A DNA stretch of 64,000 nt from CAWBOY01 sp963790585 (GCA_963790585.1 CAWBOY010000002.1:1364001-1428000); one strand, 5' to 3'. Shown: positions 17,962 to 31,739, counted from the stretch's first letter. Notes: a model not told the origin generated them from the sequence alone. Translations and numbers: made by a program.

Positions 17962-18981
17962 ATGAGAACGATCTGTATTCTGACGGTCCTTGCGTCCGTG
18001 GCCAGCAGCGGATGCACGACCGTCTCTCTAAACCAATATACGCGTAGCCAGAATAAATCCTATGGCAAATGCCGCGACGATATGGTACTCGAGTGTCTAG
18101 CGTCGGTGGCCGCGGAACCGGCCACACTGCCGTCGTATGCAATCATTTCCAATGGCTCAACTAACGTCACAGACTCCGTCACCCTTGGTCAGACGGCAGT
18201 CTTGGCGCCGCTAAAATACACTTTGGAAACATTGGCCCTGACAGGATCCCGAGCTCCAAAGGCTTTATGGACGGTCTCTCCGTTGGTCGAGTATGAAAAA
18301 CTCATGGCGCTCCACGCCGCGTGTCTATGGGGAATTTTCGACTCTGACTATTCTCAGAAGCAATATCCCGACGGCATTCTGGGCTACCAAAGAGATTATC
18401 TCGATCAGAATCCTCATTTTGCGGTGGCAGATCGATTGGCGAAGATCCCTCATGGGTGGCTCCACATCGGTTCACTGAAAGAAGTGCCGCTGTGCGCTCG
18501 TTACAAGGGCCATAAAGGAAACACGTGGGTTTGGGTCATGCCGGAGGACAGCGAAGCCTTTGCCCAGTTTACGCTTGTCCTTCAGGACATCGCCACGCTG
18601 GATATAAGTGCCGGCTATGGTACGCCCTTGCTAGTGACGTTGACAACGTATGAGGTTACACGCCTTCCTGACACGGCGGACAAAACCAAGGCGGTGACTA
18701 TTGCCACGTCTGAAGTCCGGGCGGTGAAAAAGGATTATCAGGATATAGTAAGCAAAGCTATCCAGGATGGGTTGAAAACCGGGACGCCGGTCGCTCTGTC
18801 ACGCGCACAATGGTTGGAATACACTGACCAGTGGTTCGGCTTCCGGAGCGCGCACAACTGGTCCGGCCGCCAGCTTGTCGAGTCGCACTCCGGCGAATCA
18901 AGTCACACTACCAGGCGGAGGCGGAATCCTTCCTGGACCGGCGATAAATCCATTGGGCCCAACGCTCCGATCGACCTTTGA
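17962..18981 (+). CDS. Predicted lipoprotein, tandem paralogue 2
   Basis: 339 aa, paralogue of the preceding lipoprotein, with lipobox ASSGC (Cys18) and GGAG before the start. The shared block LPSYAIIS near residue 54 and the later WLHIGSLKEVPLCARYKGHKG, with WVWVMPE after it, align with the neighbour over most of the length. It is longer at the C-terminus. That tail (Arg-rich, after about residue 310) may be an artefact: another frame from about 18890 reads a Gly/Pro-rich end (LPGGGGILPGPAINPLGP) and stops at 18991, so a small indel is possible. The two genes are 193 bases apart with a hairpin between them, so each may have its own promoter. Function unknown. Confidence 0.78.
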   Translation: MRTICILTVLASVASSGCTTVSLNQYTRSQNKSYGKCRDDMVLECLASVAAEPATLPSYAIISNGSTNVTDSVTLGQTAVLAPLKYTLETLALTGSRAPKALWTVSPLVEYEKLMALHAACLWGIFDSDYSQKQYPDGILGYQRDYLDQNPHFAVADRLAKIPHGWLHIGSLKEVPLCARYKGHKGNTWVWVMPEDSEAFAQFTLVLQDIATLDISAGYGTPLLVTLTTYEVTRLPDTADKTKAVTIATSEVRAVKKDYQDIVSKAIQDGLKTGTPVALSRAQWLEYTDQWFGFRSAHNWSGRQLVESHSGESSHTTRRRRNPSWTGDKSIGPNAPIDL

Positions 18982-19016
18982 ACTCAGGTAAACCTGGAGA
19001 TTGTTGGATTTGAACA

Positions 19017-19052
19017 CTGGTCGTTGCGGGTATGGCACCTTGCAGCGACCAG
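19017..19052. terminator. Hairpin after the lipoprotein pair
   Basis: CTGGTCGTTGC, 14 bases, then GCAGCGACCAG. It lies between the convergent ends of lipoprotein 2 and the LRR gene and could terminate both. There is no long T-run. Confidence 0.45.
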
Positions 19053-19086
19053 AGCGCTTTCCTGACCCTTCTTTAGCGCAGCAACC

Positions 19087-20526
19087 TTAGGGTATTAACT
19101 TAAGGGGAGCGTTGGAAGATCCCGGTATATTCAACCGCGCTCGGAGGGCGTTGTAGCGGCTTACGCCTCCAGGCGTGATTTTCGTGTCGGTAGTCTGAAT
19201 GGTCTTCAACTTAGGAAATCCTACTCGATCTTTATCGCCTATCAATCCTTTATTTGTCACTTTCGTCTGTGATATATCCAAGAATTCCAATGCCTGCAGA
19301 TTTAAATTCTTTGTGTCCGTCTGGCTTGCACCCCAGACTTCTTTTAGTCCTTTATCATCGATCCCCGTTCCAGCTATTTCCAGTCTCTTGAGCTTTTTGA
19401 GGACCTGGATTGCTTTCCTCCCGTCGGGTGTCACCAACGTTAGTGTGCCGGTTATATTCAGCTTCGTAAGATTCGGGGCCTTGCTTACAATCGCGGCCAT
19501 TCCGGTATCCGTCACATAAGGTTCTTTGGCATTAAGCCTCTTAGATTGACCCGTGCCGGAGAGCGATAGTTCTTTTAACTGCTCGTACTTAACGCTAGCA
19601 AGCGACTTGAGGCCCTCATCAGTGATCTCTGCATTATTCGCGAGATTTAGAACCTCAACGTTAGTAAATTGTTTTACGCTCTTGAGGCTCTCATTTGTTA
19701 TTTTGTTTCCCGATAGTATCAGCTTATTGAAGGAATCCTTCTTAACGACGTTTTCAAGAAAATTAATAAGGGCGTCGTCTTTCACTCCCGCTCCCGACAG
19801 ATCGATGCCAGTCATGATATTCATGATTTGCGGAGTGCCGAGTTTAGGAAGCCATTCACCAGCATCCATTTGGATTACGGTTCCCGTGCCCGAAGGCTTT
19901 GTTACAGCAGTATTAGCCAGGTACAAAACAAGACCTTTGCCATCTTTGTCGGAAAAGTTTTCAGAGAAATATCTCAACCCGCTTATCGGTAGCGAAGTCC
20001 CATTCAAATGCAAATCATGGATATTGGAAAGGGTGGCGAGTTCTTTCAACCCCATTTCGTTCAGAGGAGTACTGGAAAGATCGAGTTGAGTCAGGATTGG
20101 AAAAAGACTAGCAGATTTTAATAGGCCAAGACCCGCTCCAGTGACCTTTGTGTAACTCAGGTCAATCCTCGCCAAGAACTTGATCTTCGCGAGTTGGGAT
20201 ACCTGTCCTGCAAAATCCTCATCCGAAAGATTGCTATTAAGGAAAATCGCCATCTTTTTCGTTACCTCGTCAGGCTTAATTCCCTTGGCGGTGACGACTG
20301 CCTTAAATTCATTTGTTTCGGTAGATTCCACGGGGAACGACCGTAGATCCTCACTATAAAATAAAATCTTACATCCGATTTTTTCCAACTCTTTCATGGC
20401 ATTCTGTTCTTCCTGAGGTATTCCTGCTTTTTCCTGGGCGCTTACTACGTTCGTGTTCAACACGAGCAGCAAGGTCGTTACTATCCTTACGCTCAGATTG
20501 TACGGTGGTTTCGTCATGACAGTCAT
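19087..20526 (-). CDS. Secreted leucine-rich-repeat protein
   Basis: About 479 aa from the ATG at 20526 (a second ATG three codons on is equally good; a longer frame to 20589 is less likely because it would put 21 extra residues before the signal peptide). The signal peptide is SVRIVTTLLLVLNTNVVSA. After an ~80-residue N-terminal region comes a series of about ten LRRs of the ribonuclease-inhibitor/cysteine-containing type, for example LTQLDLSSTPLNEMGLKEL, VEVLNLANNAEITDEGLKSL and LEFLDISQTKVTNKGL. Such proteins are abundant in planctomycetes, where they are thought to mediate protein contacts outside the cytoplasm. Codon use is distinctly more AT-rich than in the neighbours, which fits recent acquisition or relaxed selection. 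No catalytic domain is visible. Confidence 0.8.
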   Translation of the reverse strand: MTVMTKPPYNLSVRIVTTLLLVLNTNVVSAQEKAGIPQEEQNAMKELEKIGCKILFYSEDLRSFPVESTETNEFKAVVTAKGIKPDEVTKKMAIFLNSNLSDEDFAGQVSQLAKIKFLARIDLSYTKVTGAGLGLLKSASLFPILTQLDLSSTPLNEMGLKELATLSNIHDLHLNGTSLPISGLRYFSENFSDKDGKGLVLYLANTAVTKPSGTGTVIQMDAGEWLPKLGTPQIMNIMTGIDLSGAGVKDDALINFLENVVKKDSFNKLILSGNKITNESLKSVKQFTNVEVLNLANNAEITDEGLKSLASVKYEQLKELSLSGTGQSKRLNAKEPYVTDTGMAAIVSKAPNLTKLNITGTLTLVTPDGRKAIQVLKKLKRLEIAGTGIDDKGLKEVWGASQTDTKNLNLQALEFLDISQTKVTNKGLIGDKDRVGFPKLKTIQTTDTKITPGGVSRYNALRARLNIPGSSNAPLKLIP

Positions 20527-20749
20527 ACTCGTGTGAATTTGCCAGTATTGCCACAAAAGTGGTTTAGAGCGATCAATGATATTATGCACTAAAATACGAT
20601 CGTGGCTAGAAATCGTCGATTACATTTTGAGATTTAGCTGACGATTTTCTTCAGCTTATGAACTGAGTCGCGGCCCGGACCACGACTGTTGGGCCTATTA
20701 GCTAAAATCAAAAGGGGCGCATCCCACGCCAAGACGCTTGGAAAAGGAC

Positions 20750-21050
20750 GACTTGATGTAGCACCATCACCGAACCCTTTTGTCGGAACCCTGCGGGTGC
20801 AATTCCGTCTGGTACCGCTTGGCCGGCAACCAGAAACGAGTCTTGCGTCCTGTGCGGGTAACTCACCGGGCGAAGCGTAGACAGTGAATACCAAGGCGGT
20901 GCGATTGAGTCCTGAAATTACCGAATCGTGGGAGCGATCGTCGTGATGCGAGCGGGGGCCATGCTGACTCGCCGTGATGGCCTGGTGAAGTCGGACCTAC
21001 CGAGTACGGCACAACCCCTCATTATCTGGGGAGATGTCTTTGGGTGCGCC
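20750..21050 (+). ncRNA. Structured non-coding stretch, possible group II intron domain I remnant
   Basis: No protein-like frame, but several nested stems: TCTGGT/ACCAGA around 20808-20834, GGCCAT/ATGGCC around 20957-20982, and CCCCT/GGGGA around 21015-21033. The run of short conserved-looking segments (GGTGCAATTCC, GGCGAAGCGTAG, ACCGAATCGTGGG, GAAGTCGGACCTACCGAG) resembles from memory the domain I region upstream of bacterial group II intron reverse-transcriptase genes. No intron-encoded protein, domain V or GTGYG 5' end is visible, so if correct it is a truncated remnant. It could instead be an unrelated structured RNA. Confidence 0.3.
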
Positions 21051-21082
21051 TCCGTTTCTTTGGGCAAGGAGCGATTATCTAT

Positions 21083-21174
21083 GGCGAGCGTCGAGGCGTC
21101 AGCCCGACGTGGGAGGTCGGAGCGCTCCGACGTGCATGTGCCTAACACGTCGGGCTGACGCCTCGACGCTCGCC
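21083..21174. repeat. Long inverted repeat upstream of gltB
   Basis: Arms begin GGCGAGCGTCGAGGCGTCAG and continue CCCGACGTG; the complement ends at 21174 after a loop of about 34 bases. It lies 145 bases before the gltB start, so it would be in or near the gltB leader. It is another member of the hairpin-repeat set in this genome. Confidence 0.88.
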
Positions 21175-21318
21175 GTGCATATTCGTTTTTTTCTACCGGC
21201 CGCATTCTTGCGTGTTTACCTCACTATCGTTATAACATATGTGTTTGTAGTCTGCTGTGCAAGCCCGTTTCGACGACTGTTGTCGAGACAACTAATTGGA
21301 AAGGTAGGCCAGGATACA

Positions 21319-26066
<4,748 letters not shown>

Positions 26067-26074
26067 TTTATATA

Positions 26075-26123
26075 GCCCCCGGCTTGCCGGGGGTTTTGAT
26101 TTGACCCCCGGCAAGCCGGGGGC
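26075..26123. repeat. Hairpin of two CCCCCGGCTTGCCGGGGG palindromes
   Basis: GCCCCCGGCTTGCCGGGGGT at 26075-26094 and its complement at 26104-26123. Each arm is itself a palindrome, so both a cruciform pair and one long stem are possible. It starts 8 bases after the gltB stop and probably ends the transcript. Single copies occur at 14533-14552 and 61586-61605. Confidence 0.85.
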
Positions 26124-26336
26124 GTTATATGAATCCGCAGCGCCAGCTGATTGGGTGCCTGTTACGATCCGAACTATTTTTTTCCCATATCTCTCTTCGT
26201 CCATTACCCGCGGCGCTGCGAGAAAACACGGCAAAAGGCTTTGAAAACGGCCTTGAGCCGCTCGTTTGGGCGGAAAAAATCGGCGTTCGGCGCGGTCGCT
26301 ATGCGGATACGCCGTATTTTCTCGGGAATAATGCGA

Positions 26337-26365
26337 TTGACATTCGCCCGCAGCCTATCTAGTCT
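26337..26365 (+). promoter_or_regulatory. Candidate promoter for the HU gene
   Basis: TTGACA at 26337-26342, then TAGTCT at 26360-26365 with 17-base spacing. The -35 box is perfect, the -10 weak. It lies 53 bases before the HU start, within a 350-base gap that otherwise holds only the hairpin at 26075-26123. Confidence 0.3.
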
Positions 26366-26418
26366 CCCTCGATACGAAATACTTCGCCCAATCCACCCGT
26401 GTTTTTTGCGAGGGAACG

Positions 26419-26757
26419 ATGGCCGAGAAGAAACCAGCCAAGGCAAAGACCAAGCCACTCACCAAGAACGCCATGTTCCAGGAGCTGGCCCAATCGTCGG
26501 AACTGACCAAGGTCCAGGTCACGAAAGTCTTCGAATCGCTGGAAGCACTCATCAAGCGCGAGCTGACCAAAAAGGGCGCACCGGGTCTGATCACGCTGCC
26601 CGGGCTCGTCAAGCTCCGCGTCGCCAAAAAGAAAGCCACCAAGCAGCGCGAAGGCCGCAACCCATCGACCGGCGAGAAGATGATGATTCCCGCCAAGCCG
26701 GCGACGACTGTCGTGCGCGCTCGGGTGTTGAAGGTGTTGTCGGAGATCGTGAAGTAA
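26419..26757 (+). CDS. HU/IHF-family DNA-binding protein with Lys-rich N-terminal tail
   Basis: 112 aa, intact, with GAGGGAACG just before the ATG. Residues 1-16 are a Lys/Ala/Pro tail (AEKKPAKAKTKPLTK), followed by the HU helices (LAQSSELTKVQVTKVFESLE) and the beta-arm region GRNPSTGEKMMIPAKPATT, where the Arg and the Pro at the arm tip contact DNA in the family. Predicted to act as a dimer that bends and compacts DNA. The basic tail is longer than in E. coli HU and resembles the extended HU proteins common in planctomycetes. It is transcribed alone between two hairpin repeats. Confidence 0.93.
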   Translation: MAEKKPAKAKTKPLTKNAMFQELAQSSELTKVQVTKVFESLEALIKRELTKKGAPGLITLPGLVKLRVAKKKATKQREGRNPSTGEKMMIPAKPATTVVRARVLKVLSEIVK

Positions 26758-26781
26758 ATCGATTCCTCCTGACGTTTCCAT

Positions 26782-26848
26782 ACCAGCCCCAAGCGCAATC
26801 GCGGGGGTTCAAGCGGCTCCGAACCCAGCGTATGCGCTTGGGGCTGGT
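26782..26848. repeat. Hairpin ACCAGCCCCAAGCGCA
   Basis: Arms ACCAGCCCCAAGCGCA and complement, 25 bases after the HU stop. An inner GGGGGTTC/GAACCC pairing is also possible. A similar CAAGCG...GGGGCTGG sequence appears near 3956 and a related hairpin at 58356-58409. Confidence 0.75.
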
Positions 26849-26919
26849 GAGCAAACAGTAGGGCCGGAGGCTCCTGACGCCCTGCACGGCCGGTATAGCC
26901 TACCTGGAATCGCTTCGCT

Positions 26920-27695
26920 ATGCTGGCTGTGTCGGGTTCCGCGCCGGTAGGAATCGGTCTTACCCGCACCCGTGGCCTTTGTATACCACGTGGCGGATCG
27001 CACTTGAACAAGCAGCAGACCACTCAGGATAGGCACGACTCAGATTCGTCGGATGCTCTTTCTTCGAACGGGTTCGAAGAAGCCCCTCTCTCGTTGGATG
27101 CTCACGTCGCGGCCGATTCTGCTACAGAGCCACAGTCCCTCGAAACGCACACCAGCTCCGACGCCATCATTTCGGCGGAGTCAACCACTTCGCCTCCACC
27201 GCCGATCGAGACCGAGGTCATTACGCTCGAAGAACGGATGCGCCGTCTCGAACAAGTCGCTGGCGGAATTCGAGTGCCACGAAAACCCCGGTTGCGGCGC
27301 AGGCTGACGATTCCGGTTGCCAAGCTGGTCACGGAAATGCCGATGCGCAGCGCCGCCACGACGCGAACCGTTCGCGCCGACCGGCGTGCCGTCGATTGGT
27401 CGCCGCGCCTGGCTTCTTTGGGAGCTTTACGCCGAGGCGCGGATCATCGTGCGCATGTATGTCGATCCGCGTTATTACATGTCATGGATCGGGCGTTTTC
27501 TGCCGCTATGTCTGTTCGTGCTCTTTCTGACGTCGGCTTGGTGGAATCCGCTGGCCTATATCCCCTTGCTCGGCTCCTATCTCGACAAGGTCGACCGATT
27601 TGATCGTCTGCTTCGTTCTTTTCAAGGTTCTGGGCCACGAGGCGCGCCGCTACCGCGAAACGTCACCCGACCTGCCGCCGAGTTTACGGCTCTAA
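26920..27695 (+). CDS. Membrane protein of unknown function, frameshifted
   Basis: Bridged product about 250 aa. The N-terminal half is acidic and Ser/Pro-rich (residues ~30-110) with a short heptad segment EERMRRLEQVAGG. After a frameshift near 27400 it continues as LLWELYAEARIIVRMYVDPR, then two close hydrophobic helices (IGRFLPLCLFVLFL and WWNPLAYIPLLG). A second frameshift near 27615 leads to FVLFKVLGHEARRYRET and the stop at 27695. The true start is uncertain: ATG 26920 or TTG 27004. It lies 33 bases before pdxJ and may be co-transcribed with it. I do not recognise the family; the disordered acidic head joined to a membrane hairpin is what can be said. Confidence 0.6.
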
Positions 27696-27728
27696 AATAG
27701 CGTCTATTTCCTTCGGGGAGAAGTCGTC

Positions 27729-28465
27729 GTGATCCGTTTGGGTGTCAACATCGATCACGTTGCCACGCTGCGTCAAGCACGTCGCGGGGTCGAGCCCGAC
27801 CCGGCCGCCGCCGCGATCCTCGCCTTGTTGGGCGGGGCTGACGGCATCACCGTACACCTGCGCGAAGATCGCCGGCACATACAGGAGCGCGACCTGCGGC
27901 GCTCAAGCCACTCGTTCAGAACCGCTTGAATCTGGAGATGGCGGCCATAGATTCCGTCACTGATATAGCTTGCGACGTGAAACCGCACGAGGCGACGCTC
28001 GTCCCGGAGAAGCGCGAGGAGATCACGACCGAGGGCGGCCTGGACGTCCTGAGCCATGAAGAGGCGGTCGCCCGTTGCATCGGCCGCCTACAGAAAAATG
28101 GTATTGTCGTCTCTCTCTTTATCGATCCCGACCCGCGTCAGATCGACGCCGCCAAACGTCTCGGCGCGGAAGCAATCGAGTTCCAGACGGCGAGCTATTC
28201 CGAGGCACGAACCGACAAGGACCGCGAACACCAATTGGCGGCTCTCAACGATTCAACCGCGCTGGCGCGGCAGTTGGGCCTGCATGTCCACATAGGGCAT
28301 GGCCTGAACTACGTCAACGTTCAGGCGATCGCGGCCATTCCAGGGGTTGAAGAGTTGAATATCGGCCATAGCATCGTTTCGCGGGCCGTCTTCGTCGGCT
28401 TCGAGCGAGCTGTGCGTGAGATGAAAGAGGCAATTCAGATGGGAGAATTGACGGTCCGGAAATAG
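27729..28465 (+). CDS. pdxJ: Pyridoxine 5'-phosphate synthase, one frameshift
   Basis: PdxJ condenses 1-deoxyxylulose 5-phosphate with 3-amino-2-oxopropyl phosphate in the DXP-dependent vitamin B6 route. The GTG at 27729 has GGGGAG before it. Motifs: LGVNIDHVATLRQAR at the N-terminus, DGITVHLREDRRHIQ, then after the break NLEMAA, the EIT-EGG-D segment with Glu and His in the active-site barrel, and HIGHGLNYVNV. The break is near 27903: the text reads CGGCGCTCAAG where CGGCGCCTCAAG would keep the frame, that is, one C missing from a CC pair. Bridged length is about 245 aa, the family norm. A sequencing or assembly indel is the simplest explanation. Confidence 0.93.
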
Positions 28466-28525
28466 AAAGCCCCCGACGATCGGCTGGCGCGACGTCCAAC
28501 CGCCGCCGGGGTGAGGAGAAGACTA

Positions 28526-28735
28526 TTAATTGACGCTCGGCGCCAAACGACCTTCAAGAATCGACGGCCGGACGACCGCTTGAGCCTGCTCGAAAGCCTG
28601 GCGATACACCTCGCACTGACAACTCCACGCTTCGGCGCTGATAGCAATCGGACAGACGACAAAGCCAAAGTTGGCCGGCTCGGCAATTTCTTCATTCATA
28701 ACTTCAACGACACCCAATAGTCGATTGTGGGACAT
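28526..28735 (-). CDS. Small conserved-looking protein, 69 aa
   Basis: Start at 28735 is supported by AAGGA 8 bases upstream (AAGAAAGGACACAGCAATG). The product opens MSHNRLLGVVEVMN and holds two Cys in a CQCEVYRQAFEQAQ-like stretch plus a single Cys in FGFVVCPIAI. It is mixed hydrophobic and acidic, with no signal peptide. A longer frame to 28960 exists, but it lacks a ribosome site and would run into the blaI promoter. Divergent from blaI, 186 bases away, so the two could share the regulatory region. I do not recognise the family. Confidence 0.6.
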   Translation of the reverse strand: MSHNRLLGVVEVMNEEIAEPANFGFVVCPIAISAEAWSCQCEVYRQAFEQAQAVVRPSILEGRLAPSVN

Positions 28736-28920
28736 TGCTGTGTCCTTTCTTGGAGCGTACCAGAGCAAATCCGGCACTATCATTATCGCATTGATAGTGA
28801 TTGCTTGAGCGACCATTTTCAGCCAATCACGAGAAAAAAACGGACCGTGCGCTCGGAGGTAACGGGCGTAACGCTTGTTTGGTCTCCCATGCGTAACTTC
28901 GCAATTTCTCCGACTGGCCA

Positions 28921-28955
28921 TTGACAACGCTCCAATAGATACGCAATAATGCGTA
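28921..28955 (+). promoter_or_regulatory. Promoter and dyad operator of blaI
   Basis: A perfect -35 TTGACA at 28921-28926 and AATAAT at 28945-28950 (18-base spacing) precede blaI. The dyad TACGCA-ATAA-TGCGTA at 28940-28955 overlaps the -10 box, the position expected for an autoregulating BlaI/MecI-type repressor. The known staphylococcal operator contains TACA/TGTA half-sites; here the half-site would be TACGCA. Binding is inferred. Confidence 0.55.
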
Positions 28956-28986
28956 CTCATTGATCTATGCCCCCAAGAGGCCGCTC

Positions 28987-29403
28987 ATGGCTGGACGTAA
29001 GACCCTTGTTCTCACCGAACGACAATTCACGACGCTGCGCATTCTTTGGGATTCTGGGCCAATGACTGTGCGCGAGTTGATGGACCGGCTGCCGCGCGGT
29101 GATCGGCAGCCATACACGACTGTGCTTGGTTTGCTTCAAAACATGGAGAAAGCCGGGCTCGTCAGTCATACGTGCGAGGGGGCCACCTATCGCTATGCTC
29201 CGGAGGTGACCCGTCAGGAGGCCACGGGGACGTTGTTACGTGATTTCGTCGAGCGATTCTTTCGAGGCTCCGCGGAAGCGATGGTGCTTGGCCTGGTCGA
29301 TAGCGAGACACTCACGCCGGAAGAGTTGCAAGAGATCGAACGCAAATTGTCCGAGTCCGCCGCGTCGGATCAAAACAAGCCGCGATCGGGGAGAAAAACG
29401 TGA
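28987..29403 (+). CDS. BlaI/MecI-family transcriptional repressor
   Basis: About 138 aa from the ATG at 28987, which follows AAGAGG; an upstream in-frame start at 28960 lies inside the promoter region and is less likely. The winged-helix domain reads LTERQFTTLRILWDSGPMTV, then YTTVLGLLQNMEKAGLV, the recognition-helix part typical of PF03965. The C-terminal helices (ATGTLLRDFVERFF) mediate dimerisation in the family. The stop overlaps the GTG start of the next gene by four bases, so the repressor and the M56 peptidase are translationally coupled. As in BlaR1/BlaI, the peptidase would trigger loss of this repressor; the signal is unknown. Confidence 0.92.
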   Translation: MAGRKTLVLTERQFTTLRILWDSGPMTVRELMDRLPRGDRQPYTTVLGLLQNMEKAGLVSHTCEGATYRYAPEVTRQEATGTLLRDFVERFFRGSAEAMVLGLVDSETLTPEELQEIERKLSESAASDQNKPRSGRKT

Positions 29404-31584
29404 AACCGTTCATTGATGACGTGGTTCAGCCGTTTGTCGTGGGCTTGGGGGACTGGTCGTGGCGGTGGGGCGCGTTGCTCTTGGTGTTGCTGGTCGCGCT
29501 AGCGGTCTGGCGCGTGCGCCGGGTGGCGACGCGGCATTTGCTTTATCGCATCGCCCTGGTCGCGGGTCTGTTGTTGCCATTGCTGCCGCGTTGGGGTCCA
29601 GGCTTTGAGTTGCGTGCGCCGGGTGACTCCTCCGCGTCCCAGCTCGCGCCGCAGCAGTCCGAGGTTATTGTTCCTAAAGAGACCAAAACAGGCGCTATCG
29701 AGGTTCCGGTCGCAGACGATGTCCCAATTCACGAAGAGCCTGTTGCCGCTACTTCGGCGGACCAACTGCCCGTCGCGGAACCGTTGGGCCTGTGGCGGCT
29801 CGCATTGCTTGGTGTTGGCACATTCTGGTTGAGCGGCGTGCTCTTCTTCGCCGTTCGGCGCTGCGTCGGCTTCATCGCCCTCGTTCGACTGCGTCGCGGA
29901 GCCGTTACCTTGGCTGGAGCCCCAGCTCAATTATTGGCCCGGTGCGTAGTGCAGCTTGGCTTACGCCGCCGTGTGGTCTTGGCCTCACATCCGAGGGTTC
30001 AATCACCATTGGCGCTCGGACCATCGCATCCCATGATCTTGGTTCCCGTGGATTGGGCCGATCAGCCCGAACCTGTGCAACGAGCCTGTTTGATTCATGA
30101 GCTGAATCACTTCGCACGGTACGACGACTCGTGGGCGTTGCTCTATGAATGTGTTCGCACACTGTTTTTCTTTCATCCGCTCGTCCTATGGCTGATCGCG
30201 CGACTCGAGATCGAGCGTGAACTCCTATGCGACGAAGCCGCCGTCGTTCATGGCGTCGAGCCGCGTGATTACGTTGGGATGTTGATACTTTTCGCACGCC
30301 GGCCGGCCCGTCTGGGCCTGTCGCGCCCGCTTGCCTGGGGCAAGCGCCGCACTGTCAAAGTCCGCATTCAGCACCTTTTGGAGGAAAACATGAGCAAGCG
30401 CATCTCTCCCCTCTCTCGACCAAGGGCACTGACCCTGGGTTTGTTAGCGCTGACATTAGCCGTCATGGCCGGCAGCCTGCGCGTGCAAGCCGATGGCGAA
30501 AAGCCGGCCGTAAAACCCGATCCACAAGCCAATGCCAAGCGAGAACCGGAGTTGCCACCGGTCGACCGTTCGTTGTTGCGATACGACGGCCTGAGCTTCG
30601 AGGGCTGGCGGGCTGAGTTGCGGACGGAACTCAAAGCTGAGAAGCGTGCGCAGGGCGTCAAGGCTCTGATTGCCTTCGGCATCAAGGGCTACGGACCGGA
30701 AGCCTCCCGAACGATCCTCGAAATCATGAGCGAAGTCGATCGGAGCGACCGCGACCAACAGCTGCTTTGGAACGCCGGCCTCGATATACTCCGCATCGGC
30801 CCCGCGGCAGTCCCGATCGTCACGGAGGGCTTGGAATCCAAAGACCTCAAACTCAAGAATTACGCCGTAGGCGCGCTGGCCCGCTTCCAACCCGCGCAAT
30901 TGACTGAAGCGACGACGACAGCAATAAAGACCGCGCTTCCAACGTGGCTTCGATTGATCTCTGACGGCGACAATTTGAAACCAAAACTATTCGAAGCCCT
31001 CGTGGTTCTCGATCCCAAAAATCCGGATTTAATTGCAGCGCTCGTTCAGGCCTTGGAAGCAGAGAATATGGCCACGGTGCGCTCCGCGATCAAGGTGATC
31101 GGCGCAATGAAACCCTTGCCCGGCGCCAAGAAAGTCGTGCCCGCGCTCATTCGTTTGCTCGAAGAAGATCGGCCGGAACTGGGTCGACCTGGATATAGGC
31201 TCCGACTCGATCGCCGTGGTTAATAGCGAACACCATTCACCTTTTAGTTTCCGAGACGCGCGGCGGGGCAGCGTCGCTTTGTTATGTAATTATGGCCCCG
31301 AAGCGAAGATTGCCGTTCCCATGTTGATAAAGCTGCTGGCGAAGTACAAGCCCGACAGTGCGAATAAGGCCGGCATGAATTTTCTTAAGGAGCCCGACCT
31401 GAGAACGCTCATACCCGTGGCCCTCGGACGAATCGGTCCCGATGCCAAGGATGCTCTCCCCACGCTTCGTGAAATGCTTCCGCCAGATGGTGCATCGCCT
31501 AGACCCGGTGCGGGAAGGTTCAATGGGTTTGTTGCCGAGCTTCGCGATGCGATCCGCCTTATCGAAGGCGCTAAAAAGGAATAA
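29400..31584 (+). CDS. M56 (BlaR1-type) membrane metallopeptidase with C-terminal HEAT repeats, frameshifted
   Basis: About 727 aa after bridging one break near 31170. The N-terminal part has several membrane helices (GALLLVLLVALAVWRV, IALVAGLLLPLLP, LLGVGTFWLSGVLFFAV). The peptidase motif HELNH at about residue 233 and the downstream CDEAAV supply the zinc ligands of M56. A further hydrophobic segment (ALTLGLLALTLAVMAGSL) leads to a C-terminal region of ~350 residues with repeated helical pairs of HEAT type (GPAAVPIVTEGLESKDL, LKNYAVGALARF, GPDAKDALPTLREML). In BlaR1 that position holds a penicillin-binding sensor; here the HEAT array is the probable sensor. GTG start, overlapping the blaI stop. 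Confidence 0.87.
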
Positions 31585-31615
31585 CACCTCGTGCAGCCAA
31601 TTCACACAGGCCAAC

Positions 31616-31681
31616 CGAGCCTGAAGCGTAAGCGAAGGGGCTTTCATTGACGTAATGCCCTTCGCTCACGCTTCAGGCTCG
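31616..31681. repeat. Hairpin CGAGCCTGAAGCGTAAGCGA
   Basis: 24-base arms at 31616-31639 and 31658-31681 with one mismatch. It lies 32 bases after the M56 gene. The hairpin at 55278-55360 has the same style (GAGCC...GCGTAAGCGA) with a different core. Confidence 0.85.
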
Positions 31682-31739
31682 GATAGATTGGGATGACACA
31701 CATTGATTACATGTTGTCGCGCTTCGGAGGGGATTCATC

